Shown: in pieces, positions 42,562-53,405 of the stretch | How positions within the stretch are numbered: the first letter of the stretch is position 1 | Layout of the letters: each line of letters opens with the position of its first letter | Source: Candidatus Gemmiger stercoripullorum | Lineage (GTDB): Bacteria; Bacillota; Clostridia; Oscillospirales; Ruminococcaceae | Length of the DNA: 64,000 nt | Direction: 5' to 3' | Assembly: GCA_019119365.1 (NCBI GenBank) | Contig: DWXD01000057.1 | Span: 1 to 64,000 of the forward strand | Translations under genes and position numbers: made by a program | The notes under the pieces: model-generated | The model's database searches: none | What the model was told of the DNA's origin: nothing | The model's input: the letters and a program-made list of their open reading frames with translations, nothing else

Positions 42562-42599
42562 CACGGCCCGGACCAAACAAATGGTCCGGGCCGTGGTTT
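42562..42599. terminator. second hairpin downstream of acyP
   Basis: A perfect 14-bp stem CACGGCCCGGACCA / TGGTCCGGGCCGTG with a six-base A-rich loop and GTTTAT after it. It may be a back-up terminator or part of the neighbouring repeat array. Confidence 0.6.
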
Positions 42600-42948
42600 A
42601 TGTGGTATGCAGTTTGGCCCGCGGGCGTTTGCGGCGGGGCGGGGTTGCGGGACGATGCCGAGCATCGTCCCCTACAGAGGTTGCAAATTGCGTGGGGTCG
42701 TGGTTTCCCGGTTGGCCGGTCATCCCCGGAAGGTTTGCAGGGGCGGGGCATGCCCCGCCCGAGGGGCCATGCGGCGGCGCGGGGTTCCCGGGCCGATATG
42801 GAATCGGCCCCTACAGAGGTTTGTGTTTACGCGGGGTCGTGGCTTCCCGGTTTGCCGCGCGCCATGCCCGGTTTGTAGGGGCGGATTCCATATCCGCCCG
42901 CGGGCGTTTGCGGCGGGGCGGGCCGGTATTCCGGCCCGAGAGCGGCGG
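42600..42948. repeat. GC-rich hairpin-cassette array
   Basis: Cassettes with cores GGACGATGCCGAGCATCGTCC, GGGGCATGCCCC, GGCCGATATGGAATCGGCC and GCGGATTCCATATCCGC, with GTAGGG or CCCTAC ends and GGTTTCCCGG spacers. It abuts the stop codon of the glycosyltransferase. No gene is supported. Confidence 0.75.
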
Positions 42949-42949
42949 C

Positions 42950-45900
42950 TCAATAAAACCCGTAGCTGGGCAGAATTTTCAGGCTTTGGGCCCAGAGGTC
43001 GGGCACGGGCAGGCCGGACAGGACTGGGTAGAACCAGACAAACAGCACGAGCGAGGCGGCCAGCAGCCCCGCGGCGATGCGTTTGGCGCGGCGTTCGTCC
43101 CGCCAGCGGGCCAGCACGAGGGCGACGGCGGCCAGGCAGAACATCGAACTGGGGAAATAGTGGTACAAAAACGTGCACCGCGCGACCAGCATCCAGGGGA
43201 TAAGCTGCGTGCCGTAAAGGATCAGCACGCCCGCCCCGGCGCGGCTGCCGCGGGCGGACACCTGCCGCCACAGGATGAGCAGCACGGCCGCCAGCCCGGC
43301 CAGCCACAGCACCGGCCCGCCCAGGCCCGCAATGCTGCCCTTGAGCCCGGCGGGCAGGTTCACGTTCTGATAGTACCACACCGGGCGCAGGTCCAAAAGC
43401 CAGGTGAACCAGCGGCTTTCAAACGGGTGGGTGGCCTCCAAAGTGGAGTGGTACCAGTACATATACTGCTGGCAGTCCCACCAGTCGCGCAGGCCGAAGT
43501 CCGGGTCCCGCCAGAGGTAGGGCAGGTAGGCAGCCAGATAGAGAATAAACGGCAGCAGCACATAGAACAGCACGCCGCCCACCCCGGCCAGGCGGAACTC
43601 CGCCCAGAAATGCGGCGGGCGCTGCCGCCAGCGCGCGTACAGAACGCCGAGATAGAGCACGGCCAGCCCGGCCCCGGCATAGATGCCGGTCCACTTGGCC
43701 GCGCAGCCCAGCCCGAACGCCAGCCCGCCCAGGGCCATTGGCAGCAGCGCAGAGCCCACGCCGCCGGTGAGCACTTTCTGGCAGTACCACAGCATGCAGT
43801 GCGCGCCCAGCAGGATGAAAAATGTCGCATAGACGTCGATGGTGGCGATGCGGCTCTGCGCAAAGCGCATGAAATCGAGCGCGAGCAGCGCCCCCGCCAG
43901 CGCGCCGACCCACGGCTTGCGGGTCAGGCGGCGGGCAAAGCACCACGCCAGCGGCACCAGCAGCACGCCGAACAGCGTGCCCGAGAACCGCCAGCCGAAG
44001 CCGGTCATGCCAAACAGCGCAATGCCGGCCATGATAAGGTCCTTGCCCAGCGGCGGGTGGGTGGTCTCGTAGACGGTGCGGCCGTGCAGCAGCTCGTAGC
44101 CGGTGCGGCCGTGGTAGATCTCGTCAAAATACATGCTGTTGAGCTGGCTGATCGCATCGGGCACGGCGTCCTGTTCGTCGCACAGCGCGCCGCCGCCCGT
44201 GACCGGCACAAGCGCCCCGGCTGCGTCGCGCAGGGCGAGCTCGAACACCTGCGCGTTTTCGACCGTGACGGTCAGCGCTTGGCCCGCGGGCGCGGGGCAC
44301 GCCGCCCGGCTCCAGCTGAAGCAGGTGCCCTGGTCGAGCTCTTTCTCATACAGCACGTTGCCCGCGGCGTCGGCCACCGTGACCCGGCCGCCCGTGCTGA
44401 TGCCCGGGTAGAGCCACAGTTCGGCGGCGTCCGCGGCGGGGGTAATGCTCTCGGTGCGGGTGGTCCCGGCCGATTCCATCGGGTGCTGCGGCGCGGTGAG
44501 GTCGCCCAGGTAGGCAAAGCTGAGCGCCGCCGTGGCGGCGGTCAGGGCGAGCAGCGCCAGGACCTCCCGCGCGGTCCAGCGCGGCTGCGGGGCCGGGGCG
44601 GACAGCTCCGCCCCCGGCAGCCGCAGCGAACGGCCGCGCGCCGCCCCCCGCCCCGGCAGCGGCGAGACCGCGCCGTGGCGGCAGATCGTATACACGGTGA
44701 AGGCCAGCAGCACAAAGGCGGCGGTCTCGGCAAAGCCGACCACCCGCGTGAAGGCCATGCTGGTCGCGCTGGACAGCCATTCGTCGTCGGTGCCGACCTG
44801 GGTGTAGACGGCGGCCAGGTTCAAAAAGCCGGTCAGCGAAAGGCCGAACGCCGCGCCGTACAGGCGCACATCGCCCCAGCGGGCGGCGGCCAGCAGCGCA
44901 AACGCAACGCCGGGCACAAGGTAGCGCTCGTGCATGCAGTGGCCGAGCGTGAACACACCGACAAGATAGAACGCGGCGAGCAGCAGCGGCGAAAACCGCC
45001 GCGGCGCGCCGGGTTCGCGCCGGGCGTCGGCCCGCCACGAAAGGACGGCCAGCGCGGCCAGCCCCAGCGTGAGCAGAAGGATGTGCACCGTGCCCAGCGC
45101 CCCCCACGGCAGCGCGCCCCCCTGCAGCGGCGCCCAGTTGCCGCCGAGCGCCGCGAACCAGTTGAAGGCGTTGATCGTGGCATACGGATAGCCCGAAGCC
45201 GTGGAGAAATACTTGGCGGCCAGCGAGGGCAGCAGGCGGGCGGCGCCGAAAAACGGCAGCCCAAAGCCGAGCGGCACGGCCAGCGCCAGCGCCGCCCCGC
45301 CCGCGCAGCGGCCCACGGCGCGCAGCCGCGCGCGCGCGCCGCCGCCCCAGGCATCGGCCACGCCGGCCAGGAAGCAGACGGCCAGCACCGGCCCGGCCAG
45401 CAGCGCCTGCGGCTTGATGGCCAGCGCCAGGCCGTACAGCGCCGCGGCGGGCAGCCAGCGGCGTTTTTCCAGCAGCCAGAAGCACAAAAGCAGCGGCAGC
45501 ATGAACGCGCCGTCGATCTGCTTCCAGATGCCGGTATCGAACAGAAACAGCGGGTTGAACGCCGTGAACAGGGTCAGGCACCAGGCCGCGCGGCCTTCGC
45601 CCAGGCGGCGGCGCGCCGCCGCAAAGACCAGCGCGGCGGCGCAGACATCGCAGACAGCGGGCAGCGCCGCCAGCAGCACGCGGCCCAGGGGGCCCGCGCC
45701 GTCCCAGCCGAACAAACCGCGCACAAAGGCGGCCAGCGCCAGCACCGGCAGGTAGCCGGGCGGGTAGTCGGCAAAATAGCCCTCGCTGTAAAAGGCGGCG
45801 GGGCCTTCGGCCAGCAGCTTTTCACCCCAGGCGACAAAGCAGCTCATATCATAGGGGTAGCCATCGGTCGCGGCGGCCAGCGCCAGCCGCAGCGCCAGCG

Positions 45901-45961
45901 CCGCGGCCAGGGCGGCCCACAGGCGGCCGGGGACCCGGCGCGGGGTTTGTTCGGCGTTCAT
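42950..45961 (-). CDS. double GT-C glycosyltransferase (PMT-type C-terminal half)
   Basis: 1003 aa, about 20 membrane segments in two blocks. The first half (about 1-420) is a GT-C transferase with an early acidic loop (YDMSCFVAWGEKLL) and a membrane-periplasm motif YPPGYLPVLAL. A soluble segment (about 450-560) has a jelly-roll-like appearance. The second half resembles protein O-mannosyltransferases (GT39): DEIYH, THPPLGK, FMRFAQSRIATIDVYATFFI and a WY-rich loop. Lipid-linked sugar donors are expected. Start ATG 45961 has AGGAGG upstream. It stands alone between a terminator and a repeat array; acceptor unknown. Confidence 0.8.
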   Translation of the reverse strand: MNAEQTPRRVPGRLWAALAAALALRLALAAATDGYPYDMSCFVAWGEKLLAEGPAAFYSEGYFADYPPGYLPVLALAAFVRGLFGWDGAGPLGRVLLAALPAVCDVCAAALVFAAARRRLGEGRAAWCLTLFTAFNPLFLFDTGIWKQIDGAFMLPLLLCFWLLEKRRWLPAAALYGLALAIKPQALLAGPVLAVCFLAGVADAWGGGARARLRAVGRCAGGAALALAVPLGFGLPFFGAARLLPSLAAKYFSTASGYPYATINAFNWFAALGGNWAPLQGGALPWGALGTVHILLLTLGLAALAVLSWRADARREPGAPRRFSPLLLAAFYLVGVFTLGHCMHERYLVPGVAFALLAAARWGDVRLYGAAFGLSLTGFLNLAAVYTQVGTDDEWLSSATSMAFTRVVGFAETAAFVLLAFTVYTICRHGAVSPLPGRGAARGRSLRLPGAELSAPAPQPRWTAREVLALLALTAATAALSFAYLGDLTAPQHPMESAGTTRTESITPAADAAELWLYPGISTGGRVTVADAAGNVLYEKELDQGTCFSWSRAACPAPAGQALTVTVENAQVFELALRDAAGALVPVTGGGALCDEQDAVPDAISQLNSMYFDEIYHGRTGYELLHGRTVYETTHPPLGKDLIMAGIALFGMTGFGWRFSGTLFGVLLVPLAWCFARRLTRKPWVGALAGALLALDFMRFAQSRIATIDVYATFFILLGAHCMLWYCQKVLTGGVGSALLPMALGGLAFGLGCAAKWTGIYAGAGLAVLYLGVLYARWRQRPPHFWAEFRLAGVGGVLFYVLLPFILYLAAYLPYLWRDPDFGLRDWWDCQQYMYWYHSTLEATHPFESRWFTWLLDLRPVWYYQNVNLPAGLKGSIAGLGGPVLWLAGLAAVLLILWRQVSARGSRAGAGVLILYGTQLIPWMLVARCTFLYHYFPSSMFCLAAVALVLARWRDERRAKRIAAGLLAASLVLFVWFYPVLSGLPVPDLWAQSLKILPSYGFY

Positions 45962-45984
45962 GCGCAGTCCTCCTGCAGAAAATC

Positions 45985-46016
45985 AAAACAGGCAGGGGGC
46001 GCTGCCCCTGCCTGTA
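45985..46016 (-). terminator. intrinsic terminator after cysS
   Basis: On the minus strand, ACAGGCAGGGG / CCCCCTGCCTGT with a short loop is followed by TTTTGATTTTC. It ends the recA-recX-rimO-pgsA-cysS transcript. Confidence 0.85.
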
Positions 46017-46021
46017 GGGGG

Positions 46022-47416
<1,395 letters not shown>

Positions 47417-47439
47417 GGTAATCGGCTTCCTTTCGCCAC

Positions 47440-48015
47440 TTATTTCGCGTTCATAAAGCATTCGCGGTTCTGCCACAGGTAGATACCGCCGGACAGCACG
47501 GTGACACCGGCCACCAGCCAGCACAGCCCCTGGACGATCATGCCCCAGGCAAGGATGTCTGTGGGGCCCATAAAGAACGGCACAAGGTAGTAAAACAGCA
47601 CCGTGAGCATCTGCAGCACGGTCTTGACCTTGCCCCAGATGTTGGCGGCGATGACGGTGCCGCGCTCGGCCGCGATCATGCGCACACCGGCGACGGCGAA
47701 CTCCCGGAACAGTACGAGCGCCAGCACGACCGGGTGACACAGCCCGTCGGCCATCATGTAGATCAGCGCCGCCGTCGTCAGGCATTTGTCGGCCAGGGGG
47801 TCCATAAACTTGCCGAAATCGGTGACAAGGTTATATTTGCGGGCAAGATAGCCGTCCAGAAAATCCGTAAAGCTGGCGGCGGCGAAGATCAGCCCCGCCA
47901 CCAGGTGGAAGGCGGCGTTATACTCGCTTGTGCCGATGCGGGACCCGGCCGCAAAGAACATGAAAAACGGCACGAGCGCCACGCGCAGCAGCGTGAGCTT
48001 GTTGGGCAGATTCAT
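47440..48015 (-). CDS. pgsA: CDP-diacylglycerol--glycerol-3-phosphate 3-phosphatidyltransferase
   Basis: 191 aa. An integral-membrane enzyme that makes phosphatidylglycerophosphate, the committed step to PG and cardiolipin. The CDP-alcohol phosphotransferase signature appears as D…DG…AR…G…D…D in the stretch DFLDGYLARKYNLVTDFGKF and MDPLADK (about 59-85). Five to six membrane helices. It starts two bases from the rimO stop and is followed by cysS. Confidence 0.95.
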   Translation of the reverse strand: MNLPNKLTLLRVALVPFFMFFAAGSRIGTSEYNAAFHLVAGLIFAAASFTDFLDGYLARKYNLVTDFGKFMDPLADKCLTTAALIYMMADGLCHPVVLALVLFREFAVAGVRMIAAERGTVIAANIWGKVKTVLQMLTVLFYYLVPFFMGPTDILAWGMIVQGLCWLVAGVTVLSGGIYLWQNRECFMNAK

Positions 48016-48016
48016 T

Positions 48017-49351
48017 TTACTCCTCCCCTTCCACATAGCCGTACAGGTCGTAGGTGTCGGAATCGGTGATGGTGACGCGGTAGAATTCGCCGGGGACAAG
48101 CGGCGTATCGGCCGGGGTCAGCACATTGCCGTCGATCTCGGGGCAGTCGGCGGCTGTGCGCAGCAGGTACATGCCGGTCTCGTCGTCGACGCCGTCGCAG
48201 ATACATTCGAGCGTGCGGCCGACCTTGGCGGCCATGGCGGCGGCGCTGATATCGGCCTGCAGCTCCATGATATGGTCGGCGCGTTTCTGTTTGGTCTCCT
48301 CGTCCAGCTGGCCTTCCATCACGGCGGCGGGGGTGTTTTCCTCCGGCGAATAGGCAAAGCACCCCAAGCGGTCAAAGCGCACGGCGCGCACAAAATCGCA
48401 CAGCTCGGCGTATTCGGCCTCGGTCTCGCCGGGGAAGCCCGCAATCAGCGTGGTGCGCAGCGTCAAATCGGGGATGGCGGCGCGCAGGCGGCGGATGGCG
48501 TCCTCGATATCGGCGCGGGAGCCGCGGCGGCCCATGGCGGCCAGCACGCGGTCGTCACAGTGCTGGATGGGCAGGTCGAGATAAGGCACGACCTTTTCGT
48601 TGCGCTGCATGGCGGCGATGAAATCATCGGTGATGCGCTCCGGGTAGGCGTAGAGGATGCGTATCCAGCGGATGCCCTCGACGGCGTTGAGCGCGTCGAG
48701 CAGCGCACAGATGGCGCCGGGCTGCCCCCAGTCCTCGCCGTAGGCGGTGGGGTCCTGCGCGACGACGATCAGCTCGCGCACGCCCTCCCCGGCCAGCCAG
48801 CGCGCTTCAGCCACGCACTCCTCCAGCGGGCGGGAGCGCAGCGGCCCGCGGATGAGCGGGATGGCGCAGTACCGGCAGCGGTTGGAGCAGCCTTCGGCCA
48901 CCTTTAAGTACGCGTAGTGCTGCGGGGTGGAGATGACGCGCGGCCCGCCCAGCGGCATCGCGGCCTTGGGGCCGTAGCTTTCGACACGGCCCGCGCCCGC
49001 GGCGCAGACGCGCTGCAAAATTTCCGGCAGCGCCGCGTTGGAGCCAATGCCCACGACGGCGTCGACCTCCGGCATTTCGGCGGCGATCTGCTGTTTGTAG
49101 CGCTCGGCCAGGCAGCCGGTCACAATGACCTTGAGGTCCGGGTTCTGCTGCTTGTAGCCCGCGGCCAGGAGGATGTTTTCGATGGCTTCCTCCTTGGCGG
49201 ACTGGATGAAACCGCAGGTGTTGACGATGATGGCGTCGGCCTGCGCCGGGTCTGCGACCGTCGTGTGCCCGGCTTTGAGCAGCGCGTGGGTGAACACATC
49301 GGCGTCGACCTGGTTTTTGGGGCAGCCGAGCGAGATGATGGCGATGTTCAT
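48017..49351 (-). CDS. rimO: ribosomal protein S12 methylthiotransferase
   Basis: 444 aa. Radical-SAM enzyme that adds a methylthio group to Asp88 of S12. UPF0004 domain with Cys in SLGCPKN, NTCGFI and VTGCLAERY; radical-SAM cluster CSNRCRYCAIP (about 155-165); C-terminal TRAM domain. MiaB is the nearest relative, but the SLGCPKN and CAIPLIRG motifs favour RimO. AAAGGTGA precedes the ATG. It is followed immediately by pgsA. Confidence 0.95.
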   Translation of the reverse strand: MNIAIISLGCPKNQVDADVFTHALLKAGHTTVADPAQADAIIVNTCGFIQSAKEEAIENILLAAGYKQQNPDLKVIVTGCLAERYKQQIAAEMPEVDAVVGIGSNAALPEILQRVCAAGAGRVESYGPKAAMPLGGPRVISTPQHYAYLKVAEGCSNRCRYCAIPLIRGPLRSRPLEECVAEARWLAGEGVRELIVVAQDPTAYGEDWGQPGAICALLDALNAVEGIRWIRILYAYPERITDDFIAAMQRNEKVVPYLDLPIQHCDDRVLAAMGRRGSRADIEDAIRRLRAAIPDLTLRTTLIAGFPGETEAEYAELCDFVRAVRFDRLGCFAYSPEENTPAAVMEGQLDEETKQKRADHIMELQADISAAAMAAKVGRTLECICDGVDDETGMYLLRTAADCPEIDGNVLTPADTPLVPGEFYRVTITDSDTYDLYGYVEGEE

Positions 49352-49371
49352 GGAGTCACCTTTACCAATAA

Positions 49372-49540
49372 AGAGTTCAGAGTTTAGAGTTGAGAGTTTA
49401 GATATGGTGAAGCGCCGCCTGCGGCGGCGCGAAAATGCGGCTCCCGGGCCGGAAGCGCTGCGGCGCAGCGGGGTCCCCCGGTGCGGGAAGACCGCCCCGG
49501 GCGCGGCCGTTCCTCATTCCCCATTCCCCATTTCCAATTC
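49372..49540. mobile_element. heptad-armed element invading the 3' end of recX
   Basis: The left arm AGAGTTCAGAGTTTAGAGTT is of the AGAGTTT type; the GTGAAGCGCCGCCTGCGGCG hairpin core follows; the right arm (TTCCTCATTCCCCATTCCCC onward, 49511-49543) is of the other, AGGAATG type. The right arm overlaps the end of recX and encodes its last residues and stop codon. A mixed-arm copy like this links the two arm types to one family. Confidence 0.75.
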
Positions 49541-50163
49541 TTCCACCGCTTCCCCCACCGCGGCCTTGATGACGCTGTGGGAGAAGCCGCGGCGGGCCAG
49601 GGCGGCCATGACCTGCTGCGTTTTGCCTTCGGCCAGCTTGCGCGCATACTGCCGCGCAATAAGCGCGCGGGCGCTGGCGAGGTCGGGGTCCTCCCCCGCT
49701 TCGGCGGCGTCCTCGGGGCGCAGCGCTTCGACGGCCGCCGCGGCGGTTTCGCGGTCGACGCCCTTGGCGGCCAGGTCCTGCAAAATTTCGCGGCGGCTTT
49801 TGCGCTTGCGCAGCAGCTCGGCGGCGCGGCGGCGGGCAAAGCCCGCGTCGTCCAGCAGGCCCAGCTCGCCGGTTTTGGCCACGGCGGCCGCGGCGGTGTG
49901 GGGGTCGAACTTGCGGCAGAGCTTCTGGTACAGTTCGCCCGCGGCATGGTCGCGCAGCGCCAGCAGGTCCATGGCTTTGTCCAGCGCGCGGCGGGCGTCG
50001 CTTTTCTGCCGCAGGTCGTAAATTTCCGTTTCGGTCAGCTCGTCGCCCGCATGCAAGGCGCACGCCGCAAAGGTGTCTTCGTCGAGCGAAAAGGCAAACT
50101 CGCCGTCAAAAAACAGCGCGTAACGCCCGCGTTTTGTCTCGGTGATGGCGGTCAGGGTGGGCA

Positions 50164-50164
<1 letters not shown>
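49514..50164 (-). CDS. recX: regulatory protein RecX
   Basis: 216 aa. RecX modulates RecA filaments. Three-helix repeats of the family are visible (ARRALDKAMDLLALRDHAAGEL, YARRRAAELL-like region, QVMAALARRGFSHSVI). ATG 50164 overlaps the recA stop (TGATG). The final residues (about EMGNGE) and the stop are encoded by an A/T-rich repeat arm, so the native C-terminus was probably replaced. A TTG one codon upstream is possible. Confidence 0.92.
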
Positions 50165-51333
<1,169 letters not shown>

Positions 51334-51412
51334 TTGGGTTCTCCTTTTCAGCCCTGCGCAGGGCGGTCGTTTTCAAAATCAGGGGTTTTCCCTGTGTTGT
51401 CTTTCGTTATGT

Positions 51413-51441
51413 ATTATACCCTTTGCGGGCGGCAATTACAA
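51413..51441 (-). promoter_or_regulatory. recA promoter
   Basis: On the minus strand: -35 TTGTAA (51436-51441), 17-bp spacer, -10 TATAAT (51413-51418), 80 bases before the ATG. I saw no convincing LexA/DinR box (CGAAC-N4-GTTCG type) across it. Confidence 0.75.
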
Positions 51442-51474
51442 CCATTTGTTGTAGATTTGCGCCAGAAAGTCCGC

Positions 51475-52347
51475 TTATTCGGGCTTTTGCAGCGCGATCA
51501 CGCGGTCGTTGCCGCCGTAGTCGCGGCGGCAGGCGGCGTTGACCCAGCCGTTTTGCCGCCCGAGCGCGAGCACGGCCTGCCGCTGGGCGCAGCCGATCTC
51601 CAAAACAAGCCAGCCGCCCGGGCGCAGCACGCGCTGCCACGGGCCGGTCAGGCAGCGGTAAAACGCAAGGCCGTCCGGCCCGCCGTCCAGCGCGCAGGCC
51701 GGTTCGCGGGCGGTCTCGGGCTGCAGGGCGGCCATCTCGGCCGCCGTCAGGTAGGGCGGGTTGGACAGGATGAGGTCGGCGCTGCCCGCGGGCCATGCGC
51801 GCCAGGCGGCCAGCACATCCGCTTCGCAGACGTCCACGGCCGCGCCGGGCAGCGCCCCGGCCGCGTTGCGGTACAGGTACCCGAGCGCCGCCGGGCTGTT
51901 TTCCACGCAGGTCACGCGCGCGCCGGGGTAAAAGCGCTTGACGCCGAGCCCCAGGCAGCCGGTGCCCGCGCAGAGGTCGAGCACGGCCGGGTCCGGCCGG
52001 GCGGCGGCGCGCAGAAGCTCGAGCGCGGTCTCGCAGACGATCTCGCTGTCGGCGCGCGGGCAGAGCACGCCGGGGCCGACGGCGAGGGTAAAGTCGAGGA
52101 AATCCCACTGCCCGGCAATGTACTGCAGCGGTTCGCGCGCACAGCGCCGCGCCGTCAGCGCCGCCAGGCGGGCGGCCGCAGCGGCGGGCAGCGGGGCGGC
52201 GTCCAGCCGCGGGTCGCGCCCGGCGGCCAGGCGGTAGAGTTCGCGCGCGTCAAAACCGGCGTCGGGCACACCGGCCGCTTCCAGCTGCGCGCGGACCGCG
52301 CGCAGCGCGGCGCGCGGGGCCAGCCCGGCCAGCTGCGGCTCAGTCAT
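51475..52347 (-). CDS. prmC: peptide chain release factor glutamine methyltransferase
   Basis: 290 aa. Methylates the GGQ glutamine of RF1/RF2 with SAM. Motif I LDLCAGTGCLGLGV (about 115-128) and the NPPY motif LILSNPPYLTA (about 185-195) are diagnostic. ATG 52347 lies inside the end of the upstream DUF1385 gene (ATGACTGA), so the two are coupled. prfA, its usual neighbour, is absent here. Confidence 0.94.
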   Translation of the reverse strand: MTEPQLAGLAPRAALRAVRAQLEAAGVPDAGFDARELYRLAAGRDPRLDAAPLPAAAAARLAALTARRCAREPLQYIAGQWDFLDFTLAVGPGVLCPRADSEIVCETALELLRAAARPDPAVLDLCAGTGCLGLGVKRFYPGARVTCVENSPAALGYLYRNAAGALPGAAVDVCEADVLAAWRAWPAGSADLILSNPPYLTAAEMAALQPETAREPACALDGGPDGLAFYRCLTGPWQRVLRPGGWLVLEIGCAQRQAVLALGRQNGWVNAACRRDYGGNDRVIALQKPE

Positions 52348-53299
52348 GGCCCCAGGCCGCCTGCTCCGGCGTTGCGGGCAAAACGGGCGCAACCGCCGCG
52401 ATGGCGATCTCGATCATATCGTCCTCCGGTTCAAACACGGTTAGGCGCTGCAGCCACAGCCCCGGCTGGGCCACGGCGCGCGCCAGCGGGCTGTGGCTGC
52501 GCCCGGCCCACTTGAGCGCTTCGTACGAGATGCCGACCAGCAGCGGCAGCATCGCGAGCTTGTACAAAACGCGCAGGCCGGTGCTGGTCCAGGGCAGCAC
52601 GGCGTAGAGCACGATGCTGATGAGCAGCACAAGGATCAGAAAACTGGTGCCGCAGCGCGGGTGGAACCGCGTGCAGGTGCGGATGTTTTCCACGGTCAGC
52701 GGCAGCCCGGCCTCGTAACAGGCGATGGTCTTGTGCTCCGCGCCGTGGTACTGAAACATGCGGTGGATCTCCCGCGTGCGGGAGACCAGCACCATATAGC
52801 ACAAAAACAGCGCCAGTTTGATGAGCGCTTCCAAAATCACGCGCGGCCAGCGCCCCAGCGCAATGAACCGGCCCAGCAGGCCGGTGAAAAACGTGGGCAG
52901 GAACAGAAACAGGAACACGGCCAGCGCCACGCCCAGCAGCGCCGCGGCCGCCATAAGGAAGCTCTGGAAGCGCGGGCCGGTGTGTTCTTCGACCCAGCGG
53001 TCGAACTTGGTCTGTTCGGCCTCCTGTTCCTCCTCGGTCAGGGCGATATCGGCGCTGTGCGAAAGATATTTGTACCCGGTGACAAGGTTCTGCACCATAT
53101 TGCAGACCCCGCGCAGCAGCGGGACTTTGTTGTACCAGCGGGTATGCACCGGTTCGCTGGTCAGGTCGATGGCGCCGTCCGGGCGGCGCACGGCGCAGGC
53201 GATCTTTTCAGGGCCGCGCATCATGATGCCCTCCATCAGCGCCTGCCCGCCGACGCTGGTGCGGAATTTCTCGGTCGGTCGGTTGGTTTGGTTTGACAT
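52340..53299 (-). CDS. DUF1385 membrane protein (YqhQ-like)
   Basis: 319 aa. Family hallmarks: SVGGQALMEGIMMRGPE near the start, several membrane helices (about 115-165, 230-280), and the EHKTIACYEAG and CTRFHPRCGTSF motifs. Function is unknown; the family regularly precedes prmC in Clostridia. AAAGG precedes ATG 53299. Longer in-frame sequence above belongs to a shadow of the kinase gene. Confidence 0.92.
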   Translation of the reverse strand: MSNQTNRPTEKFRTSVGGQALMEGIMMRGPEKIACAVRRPDGAIDLTSEPVHTRWYNKVPLLRGVCNMVQNLVTGYKYLSHSADIALTEEEQEAEQTKFDRWVEEHTGPRFQSFLMAAAALLGVALAVFLFLFLPTFFTGLLGRFIALGRWPRVILEALIKLALFLCYMVLVSRTREIHRMFQYHGAEHKTIACYEAGLPLTVENIRTCTRFHPRCGTSFLILVLLISIVLYAVLPWTSTGLRVLYKLAMLPLLVGISYEALKWAGRSHSPLARAVAQPGLWLQRLTVFEPEDDMIEIAIAAVAPVLPATPEQAAWGHD

Positions 53300-53332
53300 A
53301 TAGTTGCCTTTCAAAATATAGAACTGCTTGCA

Positions 53333-53392
53333 AAAATGAGGAATGAGGAATGAGGAATTATGGCGCGCGCCGCCGCAGGCGGCGCGGCGCAA
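53333..53392. repeat. heptad arm plus hairpin (half element)
   Basis: AATGAGGAATGAGGAATGAG with GAATTATGG leads into GCGCGCGCCGCCGCAGGCGG, a hairpin core. It lies between the histidine kinase stop and the DUF1385 gene. Confidence 0.65.
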
Positions 53393-53405
53393 TATATACG
53401 CTCTG

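Noticed and set aside
47417..47785. N-terminal extension of cysS
   Set aside because: The frame is a shadow of pgsA; family start MQIFNTLTRQ with AAAGGAAG is at 47416.
51334..51474. SOS (LexA/DinR) box at recA
   Set aside because: No CGAAC-N4-GTTCG-like palindrome was found near the promoter by eye.
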